Shown: positions 9,397 through 19,308, numbered from the stretch's first letter. The stretch is DNA of 64,000 nucleotides from Marinobacter nitratireducens (GCF_000708045.1 NZ_ANIE01000005.1:372001-436000), one strand, 5' to 3'. Notes: generated from the letters alone by a model not told the origin. Made by a program: numbers and translations.

Positions 9397-10329
9397 TCAG
9401 CCTTCCTTGGGCGCGTCAGCAGTGTCCTGTCCCGGGAGAAGCTCGGTTTCCGGGCTGGACGACGCTAACTGCTGGAGATGATCCGGGCTCTGGTCCTTGA
9501 TCACATTCCGGAAATCATCATCGTAGAATTCCAGATTGTTGTAGTGAATCATCGCTCGGATCTCTTTTACATAGTCTTGTCCGCGCTCGGAATAGCCGAG
9601 CAGGCCACCGGCGAGATCCAGTCCGGATAAGTCCTCGCTTTGCTGTCGATCGGCGAGCCGTATGTCGCGTAACGTTCGATAGGTCGGGTGGCGATTCAGG
9701 TTCTGAATGTAGGCCCGCACAGAACGGTAGGGTGAGCTGAACCTGGCGACCTCATGGCTGGAGCCTTCGCCCCTTGCGTTTGGCACCAGGCCGCACCCCT
9801 TGGAGAAGCACCATTGCCCGAACAGGTTGTTGCCTTCGGTTGCAAACCGGGACGTTCCCCAGGCCGACTCGTTTGCTGCCTGGGCCAGGATGAGGGAGGG
9901 CGGTATCACATCCAGCCGCTTGCGAAGCAGTTTAAACTGCTCAATGCTGCCTGATGGGGACTCGACCCGGAGGCGTTCAGCCTGGTTGTCGAGCCATTGT
10001 TGTTCCTGATCCGTTAGCTCATTTTTCCCCGAGAGGCTTTCCAGATAGCTACGTTCGATAAGCACGCGAGAGTTTGCGAGCACGATACGGGGATAGAGAA
10101 AGGAGAAAAACGCGGCTTTCTTTTCTGTTGTGTCCTGATACTGGGAAAAGTCTGGTAATTCGTCCTGTGCCCAATCTGGCAGGGCGGGCATCGATTCCAG
10201 TGCGAGTTCAAAGCCGGCGTCTCCTGACCAGCCATGGCCGAGTCCTGCAGGGGGAACGTGTAATCCGCCACCAACTGCAAAGGCAATCAATGGAATGACC
10301 AGAAGAAGGCCCCGCTTTCCTACAGACAT
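9397..10329 (-). CDS. Bax-like glucosaminidase-domain protein
   Basis: Protein of 310 residues with an N-terminal hydrophobic anchor or signal (about 7-27) and a C-terminal glucosaminidase domain (about 125-270). The motif LILAQAANESAWGTSRF contains the expected catalytic Glu154, followed by GNNLFGQWCF and YRSVRAYIQNLNRHPTYRTL, which match the Bax family. Such proteins are predicted to cleave the N-acetylglucosaminyl bond of peptidoglycan in the periplasm. The last ~30 residues are acidic and low-complexity. It probably belongs with the acyltransferase gene that follows. Confidence 0.87.
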   Translation of the reverse strand: MSVGKRGLLLVIPLIAFAVGGGLHVPPAGLGHGWSGDAGFELALESMPALPDWAQDELPDFSQYQDTTEKKAAFFSFLYPRIVLANSRVLIERSYLESLSGKNELTDQEQQWLDNQAERLRVESPSGSIEQFKLLRKRLDVIPPSLILAQAANESAWGTSRFATEGNNLFGQWCFSKGCGLVPNARGEGSSHEVARFSSPYRSVRAYIQNLNRHPTYRTLRDIRLADRQQSEDLSGLDLAGGLLGYSERGQDYVKEIRAMIHYNNLEFYDDDFRNVIKDQSPDHLQQLASSSPETELLPGQDTADAPKEG

Positions 10330-10411
10330 ACAACCCCTCGTTAAAATTGATATGCGAACAATTATAACAGGTCGTACGGTTTCGTCTTCCTGGCGGACCA
10401 GGCGCTGACCG

Positions 10412-12583
10412 TCAAGGAATGCGGGTTGCGATCACAAGGCCAACTTGTTCTTCCGTGCCTGAGGTGTCCCGCAGGCGGAAGTAGAATTGCTCGCCATCCG
10501 CCGTGTGGAACCCTTCAAGCGTAAGGTTTCCCGCGCTGAAGGTTACCTGGCCGTTTCCGGACGTTGCGTACGAAAGCGATGTGGCTGCAGTTTCATTGAG
10601 CGTGGCGTTCGAGAGTGTTTCCGACGTTACGTCGTGTTGGCTATCCAGCGTACGCAAGCTGAGCGTTGCACTGGAGCCCGAAGTAATGGTCAGCAGCGAA
10701 TTGTCGAAATGCCTGAGGTGGTTGGTGTCAGGAGCAAGGCCCAGAGCGAATCCCTGAAGGCGATACGCCCCGGCGGAAGGGGCCGTGGTGTTGGGTTGGG
10801 CTGCGGCTATCAGAAACCCGTCACCGAGTGGACTGTCATCAAGGTTGAAGGCCACGAGGGAGCCGTCGGGTGTTGATGCGCCCATGCCAAGATCCGGTTG
10901 TTCAAAATCGGCCGCTTCGCTCGCTATGTCCAGATTCAGGCGGCCGATGTCAGCGTCACCACTACTGAGCCGAGACAAGCGTGGGCTCACTATCCAGGAT
11001 TCCGTCAGTGTGCCAGAGCCAGTCATGACGGTCCCGCTGTTGTCCCTGAACAAAGATTCCGTATCTGCCGACTGGGTGATGTCGCCGTTATTGACTTGCC
11101 ATGTGCCTAGCCCGGATTCAAAGCGGATCGGCTGAGCGCTGTCTCCGAACTGCGAGGACAGGAAGACCGTGTTGTAGGTCCGCCCATCCAGAACACTGGC
11201 GTCGAACCCCTGCTGTCTGAGCAAGTCGAGCTCAATCATTGAGACATGCTGCTCTTCCAGCGTGCCAAGACGTTTCAGCTCCTGCCCCGAGGCCTCAAGC
11301 TCAATGGCCTTACCAGCACTGAAGAAACTGCTGACAACTCGATCTGGTCCAGTTTTGTCGTTTGCCGGTGTACTTGTGTAGGCATCCAGATAATACGGGT
11401 TTCGTGTCCAGCCGATGATGCGCGAGCTGCCGCGCCCGGTAATGCTTTGGTACAGAGCTCGCCCGGCGAGCAAACGGATGTCGGACAGAAGTGTCGCGGC
11501 TCCCGGAGATGACGCGTGCGTGTTCAATTCCCACTGGTCGGAACCACGAGCGAAAAACTGGTTGCCGGCCTGGTGAATCAGGGTTTCCCGGTCATAGGGG
11601 ATATCGCTGGCGAGGGAGGTGACCTTGATGTTAAACGCGTCGAAGCTGGTTAACGTTAAGGCTGGATACACGTAGCCCACGCCGCCACTGCTGTCTTGAA
11701 GCATCTCTTCCTGCGCCGTTCGCACACCCCACTGGCCGGAACCGGACAGGGTGCTTTCCATAAATGTCTGGCCCAGTTCCACGCCGAGGAAGACGGAATT
11801 GTAATCCGCCGAGCTGGCAGAGATCTTACCTGAGGAGGTATCGTCCAGCAGAGCGTAGTCCGCCATGGACGCGACATAACTGACAAAATCACCATGGTCC
11901 TCGAGTAGTGCAAGGGCGCTGTCGACCGTGGCGGTGGTGGGAATATCTATCTCGAAATCGTGCACCTGATCGGCAATGGTTGACCACACATACTTGTTGA
12001 GACACAGCTGGCCACCTGCGTCCTCCGCGCAGTCCAGGATGCTCTGAAATTCTCCGGCGGTGTAGGTGGGCAGGGTGTTTCTCACGAGGTATTCGGAGAA
12101 GGGGTTAACTTTTACATCCCGATCGGCATCGGCGGCAAACGCCCTCATTCGGGCATTCCCGTAAGTGGCGTCGATAATCACATCCGGCGCTAGCGGCAAG
12201 CCGTTCTTGAAAGTGATGACCGTATAGCCATTGCTGTCGGTGCGTGTGTCGATGTCCGCCGCTCCCAGGTTCTGTAAGCCAGGATTGGTTCTGTAAACGC
12301 TCACACGGTCGGGCTGCACGATGCGTAGATTTCTGCGTGTTAATTCTGCATCCGGAGCAATGCTACCTGGGACTTCCATGGTGATGCGGACTTCATTGCT
12401 TTCGAGTCCGCCGGCATTGTTGGAGTCGCCGGTGCTACCCGAGGTGAAGTCGTCAACGGGGTTCTTGATGTCGGCAAAGTCGTTCGGATCGTTCCTGACG
12501 GCCTTGAGCGCGTCATCACCGCCACCGCAGCCGGAGGTTATGAGAATGATGGAAGTGAGAAAAATACCGAGGGTGATTCGCAT
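10412..12583 (-). CDS. Large hypothetical lipoprotein
   Basis: Unrecognised protein of 723 residues. The frame is open 35 codons upstream, but the ATG ending at base 12583 begins a textbook lipoprotein signal (MRITLGIFLTSI... then ITSGC, lipidated Cys19). The mature protein starts with a Gly/Asp/Asn/Ser-rich linker (to about 75), as in exposed lipoproteins. It continues as a beta-rich, Ser/Thr-rich chain with no motif I know; residue +2 is Gly, which does not predict inner-membrane retention. It stands between two hairpin-bounded genes and appears monocistronic. Function unknown. Confidence 0.75.
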   Translation of the reverse strand: MRITLGIFLTSIILITSGCGGGDDALKAVRNDPNDFADIKNPVDDFTSGSTGDSNNAGGLESNEVRITMEVPGSIAPDAELTRRNLRIVQPDRVSVYRTNPGLQNLGAADIDTRTDSNGYTVITFKNGLPLAPDVIIDATYGNARMRAFAADADRDVKVNPFSEYLVRNTLPTYTAGEFQSILDCAEDAGGQLCLNKYVWSTIADQVHDFEIDIPTTATVDSALALLEDHGDFVSYVASMADYALLDDTSSGKISASSADYNSVFLGVELGQTFMESTLSGSGQWGVRTAQEEMLQDSSGGVGYVYPALTLTSFDAFNIKVTSLASDIPYDRETLIHQAGNQFFARGSDQWELNTHASSPGAATLLSDIRLLAGRALYQSITGRGSSRIIGWTRNPYYLDAYTSTPANDKTGPDRVVSSFFSAGKAIELEASGQELKRLGTLEEQHVSMIELDLLRQQGFDASVLDGRTYNTVFLSSQFGDSAQPIRFESGLGTWQVNNGDITQSADTESLFRDNSGTVMTGSGTLTESWIVSPRLSRLSSGDADIGRLNLDIASEAADFEQPDLGMGASTPDGSLVAFNLDDSPLGDGFLIAAAQPNTTAPSAGAYRLQGFALGLAPDTNHLRHFDNSLLTITSGSSATLSLRTLDSQHDVTSETLSNATLNETAATSLSYATSGNGQVTFSAGNLTLEGFHTADGEQFYFRLRDTSGTEEQVGLVIATRIP

Positions 12584-12660
12584 ATCTGCCGTCCGTGAAG
12601 CCTTTTCTGGCCGACAGTCTATCAGTGGGGATACGGGTAAAGCGTGAGGAAGGACACGAA

Positions 12661-12688
12661 ATGGATGCCCGGGATTTCGGGCATCCAT
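12661..12688 (-). terminator. Terminator hairpin after the yfaZ-like gene
   Basis: Eleven-base perfect inverted repeat ATGGATGCCCG / CGGGCATCCAT with a 6-base loop, lying just beyond the stop of the YfaZ gene on the reverse strand. Read on that strand it is followed by TTTCGTG, a short T-run. It is a plausible terminator for the YfaZ gene and would separate it from the lipoprotein gene. Confidence 0.65.
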
Positions 12689-12706
12689 CCGTCATGTCGG
12701 TAGGGA

Positions 12707-13267
12707 TCAGAAGAAGATCTTCATGCCTGCCATGACGCCTTCGTCCAGATTGACGTCACCAGCGCCAGCGTAATCAAGATCGGTGTTCAGGTACCGATAA
12801 CCGGCGAAGACTTCGGCGTTGCGGATAACGCGGTAGCTGCCACGAAGCTCGAGGCTGGTGAGGTCCTCGGAATCACCAAAAGACAGAATGTCCGGAGCGT
12901 AGTGCAGGGCGCCGGTGAAGGACAGGCCCGGCACATCGGGAATATTAACGGTTCCGAATCCGCCCAGGCCAATGGCGCCGCCATCCGCGTTGTCCGCATC
13001 CCAGGCCAGTCCACGCATACCAATGCCGGCGGTGGTGGGCAGGTTGCCAATGGCAGTGCGGCCCTGAGCGTGGAAGTCAACGTTCAGGATGTCCAGGCCA
13101 CCTTCATGGTAGGTATAACCTGTGCCCAGCTGAATGTCGTTGTTGTTGCCAAAAAAGTTCACCTGGCCTTTGACGGAATCGTCGGTGAGACTCAGGTCTA
13201 CGTCGCCTGCAAACGCAGGGGCGGCTGTCAGGGACAGGATCATCAGGGAAATACGAGACGCTTTCAT
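12707..13267 (-). CDS. YfaZ family outer-membrane protein
   Basis: Small (186 residues) predicted beta-barrel with a signal peptide cleaved after PAFA. The mature chain shows repeated amphipathic strands, a Gly/Asp-rich middle and a C-terminal GMKIFF ending in aromatic Phe as required by the BAM machine. The sequence resembles the YfaZ family of outer-membrane proteins, whose transport role is not established. It is single on its strand with a terminator hairpin behind it. Confidence 0.75.
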   Translation of the reverse strand: MKASRISLMILSLTAAPAFAGDVDLSLTDDSVKGQVNFFGNNNDIQLGTGYTYHEGGLDILNVDFHAQGRTAIGNLPTTAGIGMRGLAWDADNADGGAIGLGGFGTVNIPDVPGLSFTGALHYAPDILSFGDSEDLTSLELRGSYRVIRNAEVFAGYRYLNTDLDYAGAGDVNLDEGVMAGMKIFF

Positions 13268-13378
13268 TCGTGCACCTTCTAGTATCGTTGGATTATTGGG
13301 TCGCCATTATACGGGGGAGCCTCGGGGGCTCAACTTAAAAGGCGTTAAGTCCCTGTTAACCCCGAAGGCCTTTGAGGT

Positions 13379-13567
13379 TTAGTGATGGGTCGTTTCGCCA
13401 CCCTGATCCAGATCATCCGGTGAGGCATTCTCCGCTGGCACACGGTATTCCTCATTGGCCCAGGCTCCCAGATCGATCAACTTGCAACGCTCTGAGCAAA
13501 AGGGGCGGTATGGATTGGTATCGGTCCATTCGACGGACTTTTTACAGGTCGGGCATTCTACATTCAT
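13379..13567 (-). CDS. yacG: DNA gyrase inhibitor YacG (zinc finger)
   Basis: Protein of 62 residues, the normal YacG length. The four zinc ligands are Cys5, Cys8, Cys24 and Cys28 in ECPTCKK and [12 protein letters not shown]. YacG is known to bind GyrB and inhibit gyrase in the cytoplasm. It usually closes the pilBCD-coaE-yacG series; here three unrelated genes separate it from coaE. The tail is acidic. Confidence 0.95.
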   Translation of the reverse strand: MNVECPTCKKSVEWTDTNPYRPFCSERCKLIDLGAWANEEYRVPAENASPDDLDQGGETTHH

Positions 13568-13608
13568 GACGGGCTTTCTGTCTGATGGAGGGATTGCCCT
13601 CCGCCACC

Positions 13609-15960
13609 TCAGGAATTGGCGGAGGCTTTGCAGTATTGTTCCAGCACTGCGCGCAACATTTCAATGTTGACAGGCTTGGCGACGAAGGAATCCATGCCCG
13701 CACGCCGGCACCTTTCTTCGTCTTCCTCCATGGCGCTGGCGGTCAGGGCCACCACGGGCACCCGGACACGGTTTCGCACCTGTTCCCATTCCCGCAGCCG
13801 TCGCGTGGCCTCAAAACCATCGACACGAGGCATGATGCAATCCATGAAAATCAGATCAAACGGGTGCCACTGCCACAGGCTCGCGGCGGCCTCGCCATCG
13901 TTGGCCGTCATTACATCACAGCCCAGCTTTTCCAGTAATCGGCGGGTGAGGGTGCGGTTTACCGGGTTGTCTTCCACCAGCAACACCTTCATGCGGCCAC
14001 AGGGCAGTTCACGACGCTTGGAGGTATCGCTCACTGACTGTAAAGAGAAACGAGTCAGGAAGCGGCGCTCCTTTTTAGCTGCATCTGCAAAGAGCTGATT
14101 CAGAATCGGAGTCAGGCAGGATTCTCGCAGGGACTTGCTGAGGAACGCGTCCGCGCCTGCCTGTCGGAAATGCTCGGCATCGCCCCGCTGTGGGTTGGAA
14201 GAGAGAATCAGCAGGCGCATTTCGGACCATAATGGGTTGCTTCGAATCTGTCGGCACAGCAGGTCGCTGTCCATATCCGGAACAAAGCCATCCAGAATGA
14301 GGGCGTCGAACGGTTGCTGGTTATCAAATGCCTGCCTGAGGGAGGTCAGGGCCTCACCGGCTGACTTGACGGCTTCGATATAAACGTCGTGCCGGGACAG
14401 CATTTCTAGTGTGATTTTTCGGGAGAGTTCGTAAGAGTCCACTACCAGGATACGCTTGCGGTTCACCATCCTGGTATCCGGGCGCACCCGGGTCGCGCTC
14501 TCCGGTGCAACGGGCAACGTGAGTTCAATCCAGAAGGTCGAGCCCTCACCCGGGCGGCTTTCCAGGTCCAGAGAGCCGTTCATGAGGTTGATAAGCTGGC
14601 GGCAGATGGTCAGGCCCAGGCCGGCTCCCGGCAGTTGGCGCTGGAATTGCTGGCCGAGCTGAACATAGGGTTCATAGACCAGGGGGACATCCTCGGGGTT
14701 GATACCCACCCCGGTGTCCTCAACGGCGATGCGGATGCGGGCATTGTCATCCCGACGGCCAAGTACTTCAATGCTGATCAGGACGTGTCCGGAGTCAGTG
14801 AACTTAATGGCATTAGCGGTGAGGTTCAGGAGAATCTGACGAATCCGGACCGGATCGCCCTTGAGGGCCCAGGGCAGGTTTTCGTCGATTCTGAGTTCCA
14901 GCGCCAGGCCCTTTTCCCGGGCCCGGGTGCCGAGCATATGCACCAGGTCGTTCAGGGTTTCACGCAGGTCAAAGGGCAGTTCATCCAGCACCAGCTTGCC
15001 CGCTTCCATGCTGGAAATGTCCAGCAGGTCATTGATGATGGCTGAAAGGCTCTCGGAGGCGCTGAGCAGGGTTTGAACGTATTCCCGCTGATCCTGGTCC
15101 AGCGGGGTGTCTGTCAGCAGGTTGGCGTAGCCAAGCACAGATTGAAGCGGGATGCGAAGCTCGTGGCTGACGTTGGCGAGAAACTGGTTCTTGGCGTGGT
15201 TGGCCCGAATGGCTTCGTCCCGCTCATCCCGGGAGCGGATGGTTGATTGTCGCAGATCCTGGGTATCGGCCAGAATCTGCAGGCGCATTTTGTTCAGTGC
15301 CTGTTCCAGCTCTGAAAGCTCGTCCGGCGTCTTGCGCGGCTTTCGTTTCAGCCGCAGGGGATCCACCAGAGCGTCGAGGTTAAGTCGCGCTGCGTAGTCG
15401 GCCATGCTCTCAAGGTGGCGGGACAGGGTCAGGCGAACAATCACCAGGAGTCCAAGCGTTCCCAGCATCACGACAATGGATTGGAACAACAGGTGGAGCA
15501 GGGCGCGGTCCCTGAGCTCATTGTAGACCTGCTCAATGGAAGACGTGACGGTGAGGGTGCCAACCTTTTCCGGATCGCGGAACTTGGATCGGTCGAAGAT
15601 CAGGGGGAATGTCTGGGTGATCACCCGGCCTTCCGGGTAGACACCGGTTGTGAACTCTTCGCCGGTGGAGGTGATAACCCTGGCGTACTGAATGGCAGGA
15701 ACGGCCTTCATGTCATCCAGGCCGTTGGCAACTTCGCTGAAATTCATCAGCCAGATGTTGTTGCTCATGCTGCCGGAAACCAGATCCGCGGCGCGTGCCT
15801 GAGTACTTTTAAGGTCGTCCTGTCTGCGTTCGAATTCACCGATCAGCTGCACGCCGGTGGCGACCAGGGAAACAACCACGCTGAACAGGAGCACGTAGGC
15901 CAGCAGCCTGGCAGCCAGCGGCCGCACGCCCCATCGCTTTAGAAACTGGTTTGAAGGCAA
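13609..15960 (-). CDS. Hybrid sensor histidine kinase with two receiver domains
   Basis: Inner-membrane kinase of 783 residues. Parts: TM1 about 18-40, a short periplasmic sensor to about 153, TM2 about 154-177, a linker, a HisKA dimerisation domain with His266 (SHELRIPL), an ATPase domain with N-box NLTANAIKF and G-box DTGVGI, receiver 1 (about 503-625, Asp557) and receiver 2 (about 658-778, Asp707). No Hpt domain is present, so a separate phosphotransfer protein would be needed. Two oddities: the residue four after the histidine is Ile rather than Thr/Asn, and receiver 1 has VVDS instead of an acidic pair. The signal and partner are unknown; general layout is BarA-like. Confidence 0.9.
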   Translation of the reverse strand: MPSNQFLKRWGVRPLAARLLAYVLLFSVVVSLVATGVQLIGEFERRQDDLKSTQARAADLVSGSMSNNIWLMNFSEVANGLDDMKAVPAIQYARVITSTGEEFTTGVYPEGRVITQTFPLIFDRSKFRDPEKVGTLTVTSSIEQVYNELRDRALLHLLFQSIVVMLGTLGLLVIVRLTLSRHLESMADYAARLNLDALVDPLRLKRKPRKTPDELSELEQALNKMRLQILADTQDLRQSTIRSRDERDEAIRANHAKNQFLANVSHELRIPLQSVLGYANLLTDTPLDQDQREYVQTLLSASESLSAIINDLLDISSMEAGKLVLDELPFDLRETLNDLVHMLGTRAREKGLALELRIDENLPWALKGDPVRIRQILLNLTANAIKFTDSGHVLISIEVLGRRDDNARIRIAVEDTGVGINPEDVPLVYEPYVQLGQQFQRQLPGAGLGLTICRQLINLMNGSLDLESRPGEGSTFWIELTLPVAPESATRVRPDTRMVNRKRILVVDSYELSRKITLEMLSRHDVYIEAVKSAGEALTSLRQAFDNQQPFDALILDGFVPDMDSDLLCRQIRSNPLWSEMRLLILSSNPQRGDAEHFRQAGADAFLSKSLRESCLTPILNQLFADAAKKERRFLTRFSLQSVSDTSKRRELPCGRMKVLLVEDNPVNRTLTRRLLEKLGCDVMTANDGEAAASLWQWHPFDLIFMDCIMPRVDGFEATRRLREWEQVRNRVRVPVVALTASAMEEDEERCRRAGMDSFVAKPVNIEMLRAVLEQYCKASANS

Positions 15961-16003
15961 TGCACAAATTCCCTGTGTCGACTACAAATTAACCTACGGG
16001 AGT

Positions 16004-16759
16004 TTAACAGACCGTCAGGACTTCGACACGTTCCCTTGAACCCTCATTCACAAAACGAAACCGAATGTTCAGGTCATACAGGTGGGCGCCGTATATGCGA
16101 TCTTCTTCCCGGCCACGTCGAAACGAAGGGCGGGGGTCGTAGCTGACGACGTCCTCAATCAGCAGGCGAAGATCGGGATACTGGTTCGTTGGGAGGTTTT
16201 CGAGCTGTTCTTCAGCCTCCGGCAGGAAAACCACCGGCAGTTTTTCGGTGGGGGGAGTGTCCGCCCAGCCAAGAGTGGCCTCCGGAACCGAATCGGCGAA
16301 GGGCAGGTAAGGCTTGATGTCCAGAATGGGGGTGCCCTCGATCAGATCATGATCGCTTATTTGCAGTACCAGCTTTCCATTCTTGCGAGTCAGCCCTTCA
16401 TTGCGAACCACGGATAAGCCAAGACTGTTCGGGCGGAAGGGAGAGCGACTGGCAAACACGCCCATCTTACGATTGCCGCCCAGTCGGGGTGGCCGTACTA
16501 CCGGACGCCACTCCGCGCGCACGGCCTCGTGGAACTGGAAGGTCAGCCAAAGGTGGCTGGCGGTTTCCAGTCCCCGGAAGGCGTCCTCGCGGTCAAACGG
16601 CGGTTCGATTTCCAGGTCAGCCCGGGCGTAGCGGGTCAGGCCGGGCTGCCTTGGGACGCCGAACTTGTCCTGAAAGCAGGAACGGGTGTAGGCGACGGGG
16701 GTCAGGGTCAGCGCCTCATTTGCGGGGCGGGATGGATGTCTGGGCATAGCTTGTTGCAA
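16004..16759 (-). CDS. trmO: tRNA (N6-threonylcarbamoyladenosine37-N6)-methyltransferase TrmO
   Basis: TrmO/YaeB-family SAM-dependent enzyme of 251 residues that converts t6A37 to m6t6A37 in threonine tRNAs. Family blocks visible are FGVPRQPGLTRYARADLEI, LETASHLWLTFQFHE, GVFASRSPFRPNSLGLS and GTPILDIKPYLPFADS, the last followed by the C-terminal YaeB-like domain. Length is close to normal. It is separated by only 7 bases from the upstream unknown gene and belongs to the coaE-side operon. Confidence 0.93.
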   Translation of the reverse strand: MQQAMPRHPSRPANEALTLTPVAYTRSCFQDKFGVPRQPGLTRYARADLEIEPPFDREDAFRGLETASHLWLTFQFHEAVRAEWRPVVRPPRLGGNRKMGVFASRSPFRPNSLGLSVVRNEGLTRKNGKLVLQISDHDLIEGTPILDIKPYLPFADSVPEATLGWADTPPTEKLPVVFLPEAEEQLENLPTNQYPDLRLLIEDVVSYDPRPSFRRGREEDRIYGAHLYDLNIRFRFVNEGSRERVEVLTVC

Positions 16760-16766
16760 GTCAGGT

Positions 16767-17837
16767 TCAGTAGGAAGACTGAATACTACCGGAAAAATAC
16801 AGCTCGACCCGAAATATTATCGAGGTTTGGTCCTTGAAACCTTCCTCCCTCGGGAAGGTCAGGGCGGGGATCACTTCGCCGTAGACCCAGTCACTGTGCA
16901 GGCGATAACGCCAGGTCAGGTCGGCGAACGCGGATGAGGTTCGCCATGAGGGTTTGTTTTCGCCGAGCACGCCAATACGAGGGGTCAGGGTAGATCGATT
17001 GCTTACCCGCTTTTGCAGGCTGAAAATCTGGGCCGCAACAAATTTCCGATCCCGGTGTACCCACTCAAGCTCAGACGAGGATCGGAAGTACCAGCCGTCC
17101 ATAGCCATCCGGCCGGCGCCGAACCAGGATCGTTCGCCCCATCCATCCTGGTGATAGTAATAAAACCTTTGTTGGGCGATCAGGTCCCAATGGCTGTCGG
17201 TCCGCCATTTCTTCTGAGCGGTTGCGCGCACGAACGCATCGGGGGGAATGTGCAGGCGAGCGCCGACATCGGTCGAGAAATCGATCGCGTCACCAATGAT
17301 GGTCAGGTAACGCAAGGCACCGGTCGCCTCGGTTTCTGTGCGGTCCGGTTCGGTCAGTTGCCGGTCCCTTTGCCGTTCTTCCAGCGGGATTAATTCTTCG
17401 CTTTCACTTTCGATGACGAGCCGGAGTTTGCGACGGGTGGTGGGGATATCCAGGCGAAAACGGGCCTCAGGTTCAAACTGTGCCGGCTTCCCGTGTTCGG
17501 ATTCGGTGGCGAATCCGATGCGCAAATAACTGGCATTGTTGGGCAAGCCCCGCTCACTGCCCGACAGCGTTCGGTCGGCCCATTGACCGAGCCATTGAAC
17601 CCTGGGACCTTGCGTGCGTTCCTGCGACAACACCCAATTGCTGAAGTTGACCCAGTAGCTGTCCTTGGGCTCTGCCCAGTACTCATCTGGAGAAAAGGTG
17701 TAGAACGCCCCCGGCAGAGTTTCCGGCGACAGCGTTTCAGAAATGGGGCGCTCTTGAACCTGGAAGATCGGGTCGGCGCCATAGGCTGTGGACAATGCCA
17801 GGCAGCCACTCAGTAAAACCAGGGCTTTGCTAGCCAA
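16767..17837 (-). CDS. Hypothetical envelope protein, probable beta-barrel
   Basis: Unrecognised protein of 356 residues. It has an N-terminal signal (MASKALVLLSGCLALSTAYG). LSGC at residues 9-12 fits a lipobox, but cleavage after AYG by signal peptidase I is equally possible. The second half is full of alternating aromatic and charged strands (QQRFYYYHQDGWGERSWFGA, RFVAAQIF) and resembles an outer-membrane barrel. The start is a TTG overlapping the coaE stop by 8 bases, so translation is coupled. It sits inside an operon of coaE and trmO, without a hint of function. Confidence 0.65.
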   Translation of the reverse strand: MASKALVLLSGCLALSTAYGADPIFQVQERPISETLSPETLPGAFYTFSPDEYWAEPKDSYWVNFSNWVLSQERTQGPRVQWLGQWADRTLSGSERGLPNNASYLRIGFATESEHGKPAQFEPEARFRLDIPTTRRKLRLVIESESEELIPLEERQRDRQLTEPDRTETEATGALRYLTIIGDAIDFSTDVGARLHIPPDAFVRATAQKKWRTDSHWDLIAQQRFYYYHQDGWGERSWFGAGRMAMDGWYFRSSSELEWVHRDRKFVAAQIFSLQKRVSNRSTLTPRIGVLGENKPSWRTSSAFADLTWRYRLHSDWVYGEVIPALTFPREEGFKDQTSIIFRVELYFSGSIQSSY

Positions 17838-18429
17838 ATTCCACCATCAACCTGTCATGCAGTTCCCGGACCTGGCGTTCCACCACGTCCAGTGGCTGAT
17901 TGTTATCAATCACGAAGTCTGCTTTGGCGCAACGTTGTTCCCTGGGTATCTGTGCGGCGATGATTCGTTCCACCTGGTCTCGGGAGTTGTTGTCCCTCGC
18001 CATGGTACGCTCGAGCTGCACCTCCGTGGGTACGTCAACCACCAGGATGCGATCAACGAGTTGGTGTTGGTCGGTCTCAAGCAGGAGAGGGGACACGAGA
18101 AGCGCATAGGGAAGCTGGTAGTTTTCAGGCTTCAGCTGTCTAATCAGTTCTTCCCGGATGATCGGGTGCAAGAGGCTTTCCAGCCATTTTCGCTCGTCCG
18201 GTGCCTTGAATACGATCTGACGTAATTGGGCGCGGTCGAGGGTGCCATCCGGCTGAAGGATCTGGCCGCCAAAGTGTTCCTCAATCTCCCTGAGCGCGGG
18301 GGTTCCCGGCTCTACGACTTCTCTGGCTACGTCATCAGCATCTACCCAGTGAATGCCAAGAGCTCCAAACTGCCGAACTACGGTCGATTTGCCGGAACCG
18401 ATACCACCTGTGAGTCCTACCGTTATCAT
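17830..18429 (-). CDS. coaE: Dephospho-CoA kinase
   Basis: Cytoplasmic kinase of 199 residues catalysing the last step of coenzyme A synthesis. The P-loop GLTGGIGSGKST is at the N-terminus. WVDADDVAREVVEPG carries the usual substrate-site aspartate, and SPLLLE and ARDNNSRDQVERIIAAQIP are lid and base-binding blocks. It lies 3 bases after pilD, the order found in many gammaproteobacteria. Confidence 0.97.
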   Translation of the reverse strand: MITVGLTGGIGSGKSTVVRQFGALGIHWVDADDVAREVVEPGTPALREIEEHFGGQILQPDGTLDRAQLRQIVFKAPDERKWLESLLHPIIREELIRQLKPENYQLPYALLVSPLLLETDQHQLVDRILVVDVPTEVQLERTMARDNNSRDQVERIIAAQIPREQRCAKADFVIDNNQPLDVVERQVRELHDRLMVEFG

Positions 18430-18432
18430 TGA

Positions 18433-19308
18433 TCAGGCACCCAGATAGCCGAACCAGAGTGCCTGGATTTCAGGGCCGAACCAGAGTGCCAATAGGCCTG
18501 CGGCGGCAAGGTAGGGGCCGAACGGGATGGGGACTTCCCGACCGTGTTTTTTTACAACCATCAAGGTGATGCCCACAACGGCACCGACGACGGACGAGAG
18601 TAGAATCACGGCAGGCAACATCTGCCAGCCGAGCCAGGCTCCCAACGCGGCTAGGAGTTTAAAATCGCCATGCCCCATGCCTTCCTTGCCGGTGACAATC
18701 TTGAACAGCCAGTAGACCGACCAGAGCGAAAGGTAACCGGCGACGGCTCCCCAGAACGCACTGTTGAAATCGGTCAATACCCCGAAGTAGTTCAGGATCA
18801 AACCGAGCCACATCAGCGGCAGGGTTATGCTATCTGGCAGAAGTTGGGTGTCGAAATCGATGACGGTCAGAGCGACTAACGTCCAGACCAGAAGTAGCGC
18901 CCACAGCGCCGCTTCTGTAGGTCCGAGGAGCGCTACGGTAACGACCGAAAATATCGCCGTTGCTGCCTCGATGGCCGGGTAACGAGGCGATATCCGGGTT
19001 TTGCAGGAAGCGCACTTGCCACCGAGGATCAGATAGCTGATGACCGGAATGTTCTCCCAGGCACGGATCTTATGCCCGCAGGAGGGGCAGGTGGATGCCG
19101 GCTTTGAGAGGGTAATCTGCTCTTCGTTCTTGCGTTGTTGCTCCGGAAGCTCCAGGAACTCCTCGCACTGGCAGCGCCAGTCCTGATGCATGATTTTCGG
19201 CAGCCTCAGGATGACGACGTTGAGGAAGCTGCCGATGCAGAGGGAAACCAGAACAACAGACAGATACAGCAGCCACGGAGTGGCCAGAAATGTTTCGAGT
19301 GACGGCAT
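18433..19308 (-). CDS. pilD: Type IV prepilin peptidase/N-methyltransferase PilD
   Basis: Polytopic inner-membrane aspartyl protease of 291 residues. It removes the leader of prepilins and methylates the new N-terminal Phe. The cytoplasmic tetracysteine zinc site is present (Cys74, Cys77, Cys99, Cys102 in CPSCGHKI and CASCKTRIS). The catalytic aspartates are in TVIDFDTQLLPD and GMGHGDFKLLAALGAWLG. It overlaps the pilC stop by one base. The substrates include PilA encoded on the other strand, which has a fitting cleavage site. Confidence 0.97.
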   Translation of the reverse strand: MPSLETFLATPWLLYLSVVLVSLCIGSFLNVVILRLPKIMHQDWRCQCEEFLELPEQQRKNEEQITLSKPASTCPSCGHKIRAWENIPVISYLILGGKCASCKTRISPRYPAIEAATAIFSVVTVALLGPTEAALWALLLVWTLVALTVIDFDTQLLPDSITLPLMWLGLILNYFGVLTDFNSAFWGAVAGYLSLWSVYWLFKIVTGKEGMGHGDFKLLAALGAWLGWQMLPAVILLSSVVGAVVGITLMVVKKHGREVPIPFGPYLAAAGLLALWFGPEIQALWFGYLGA

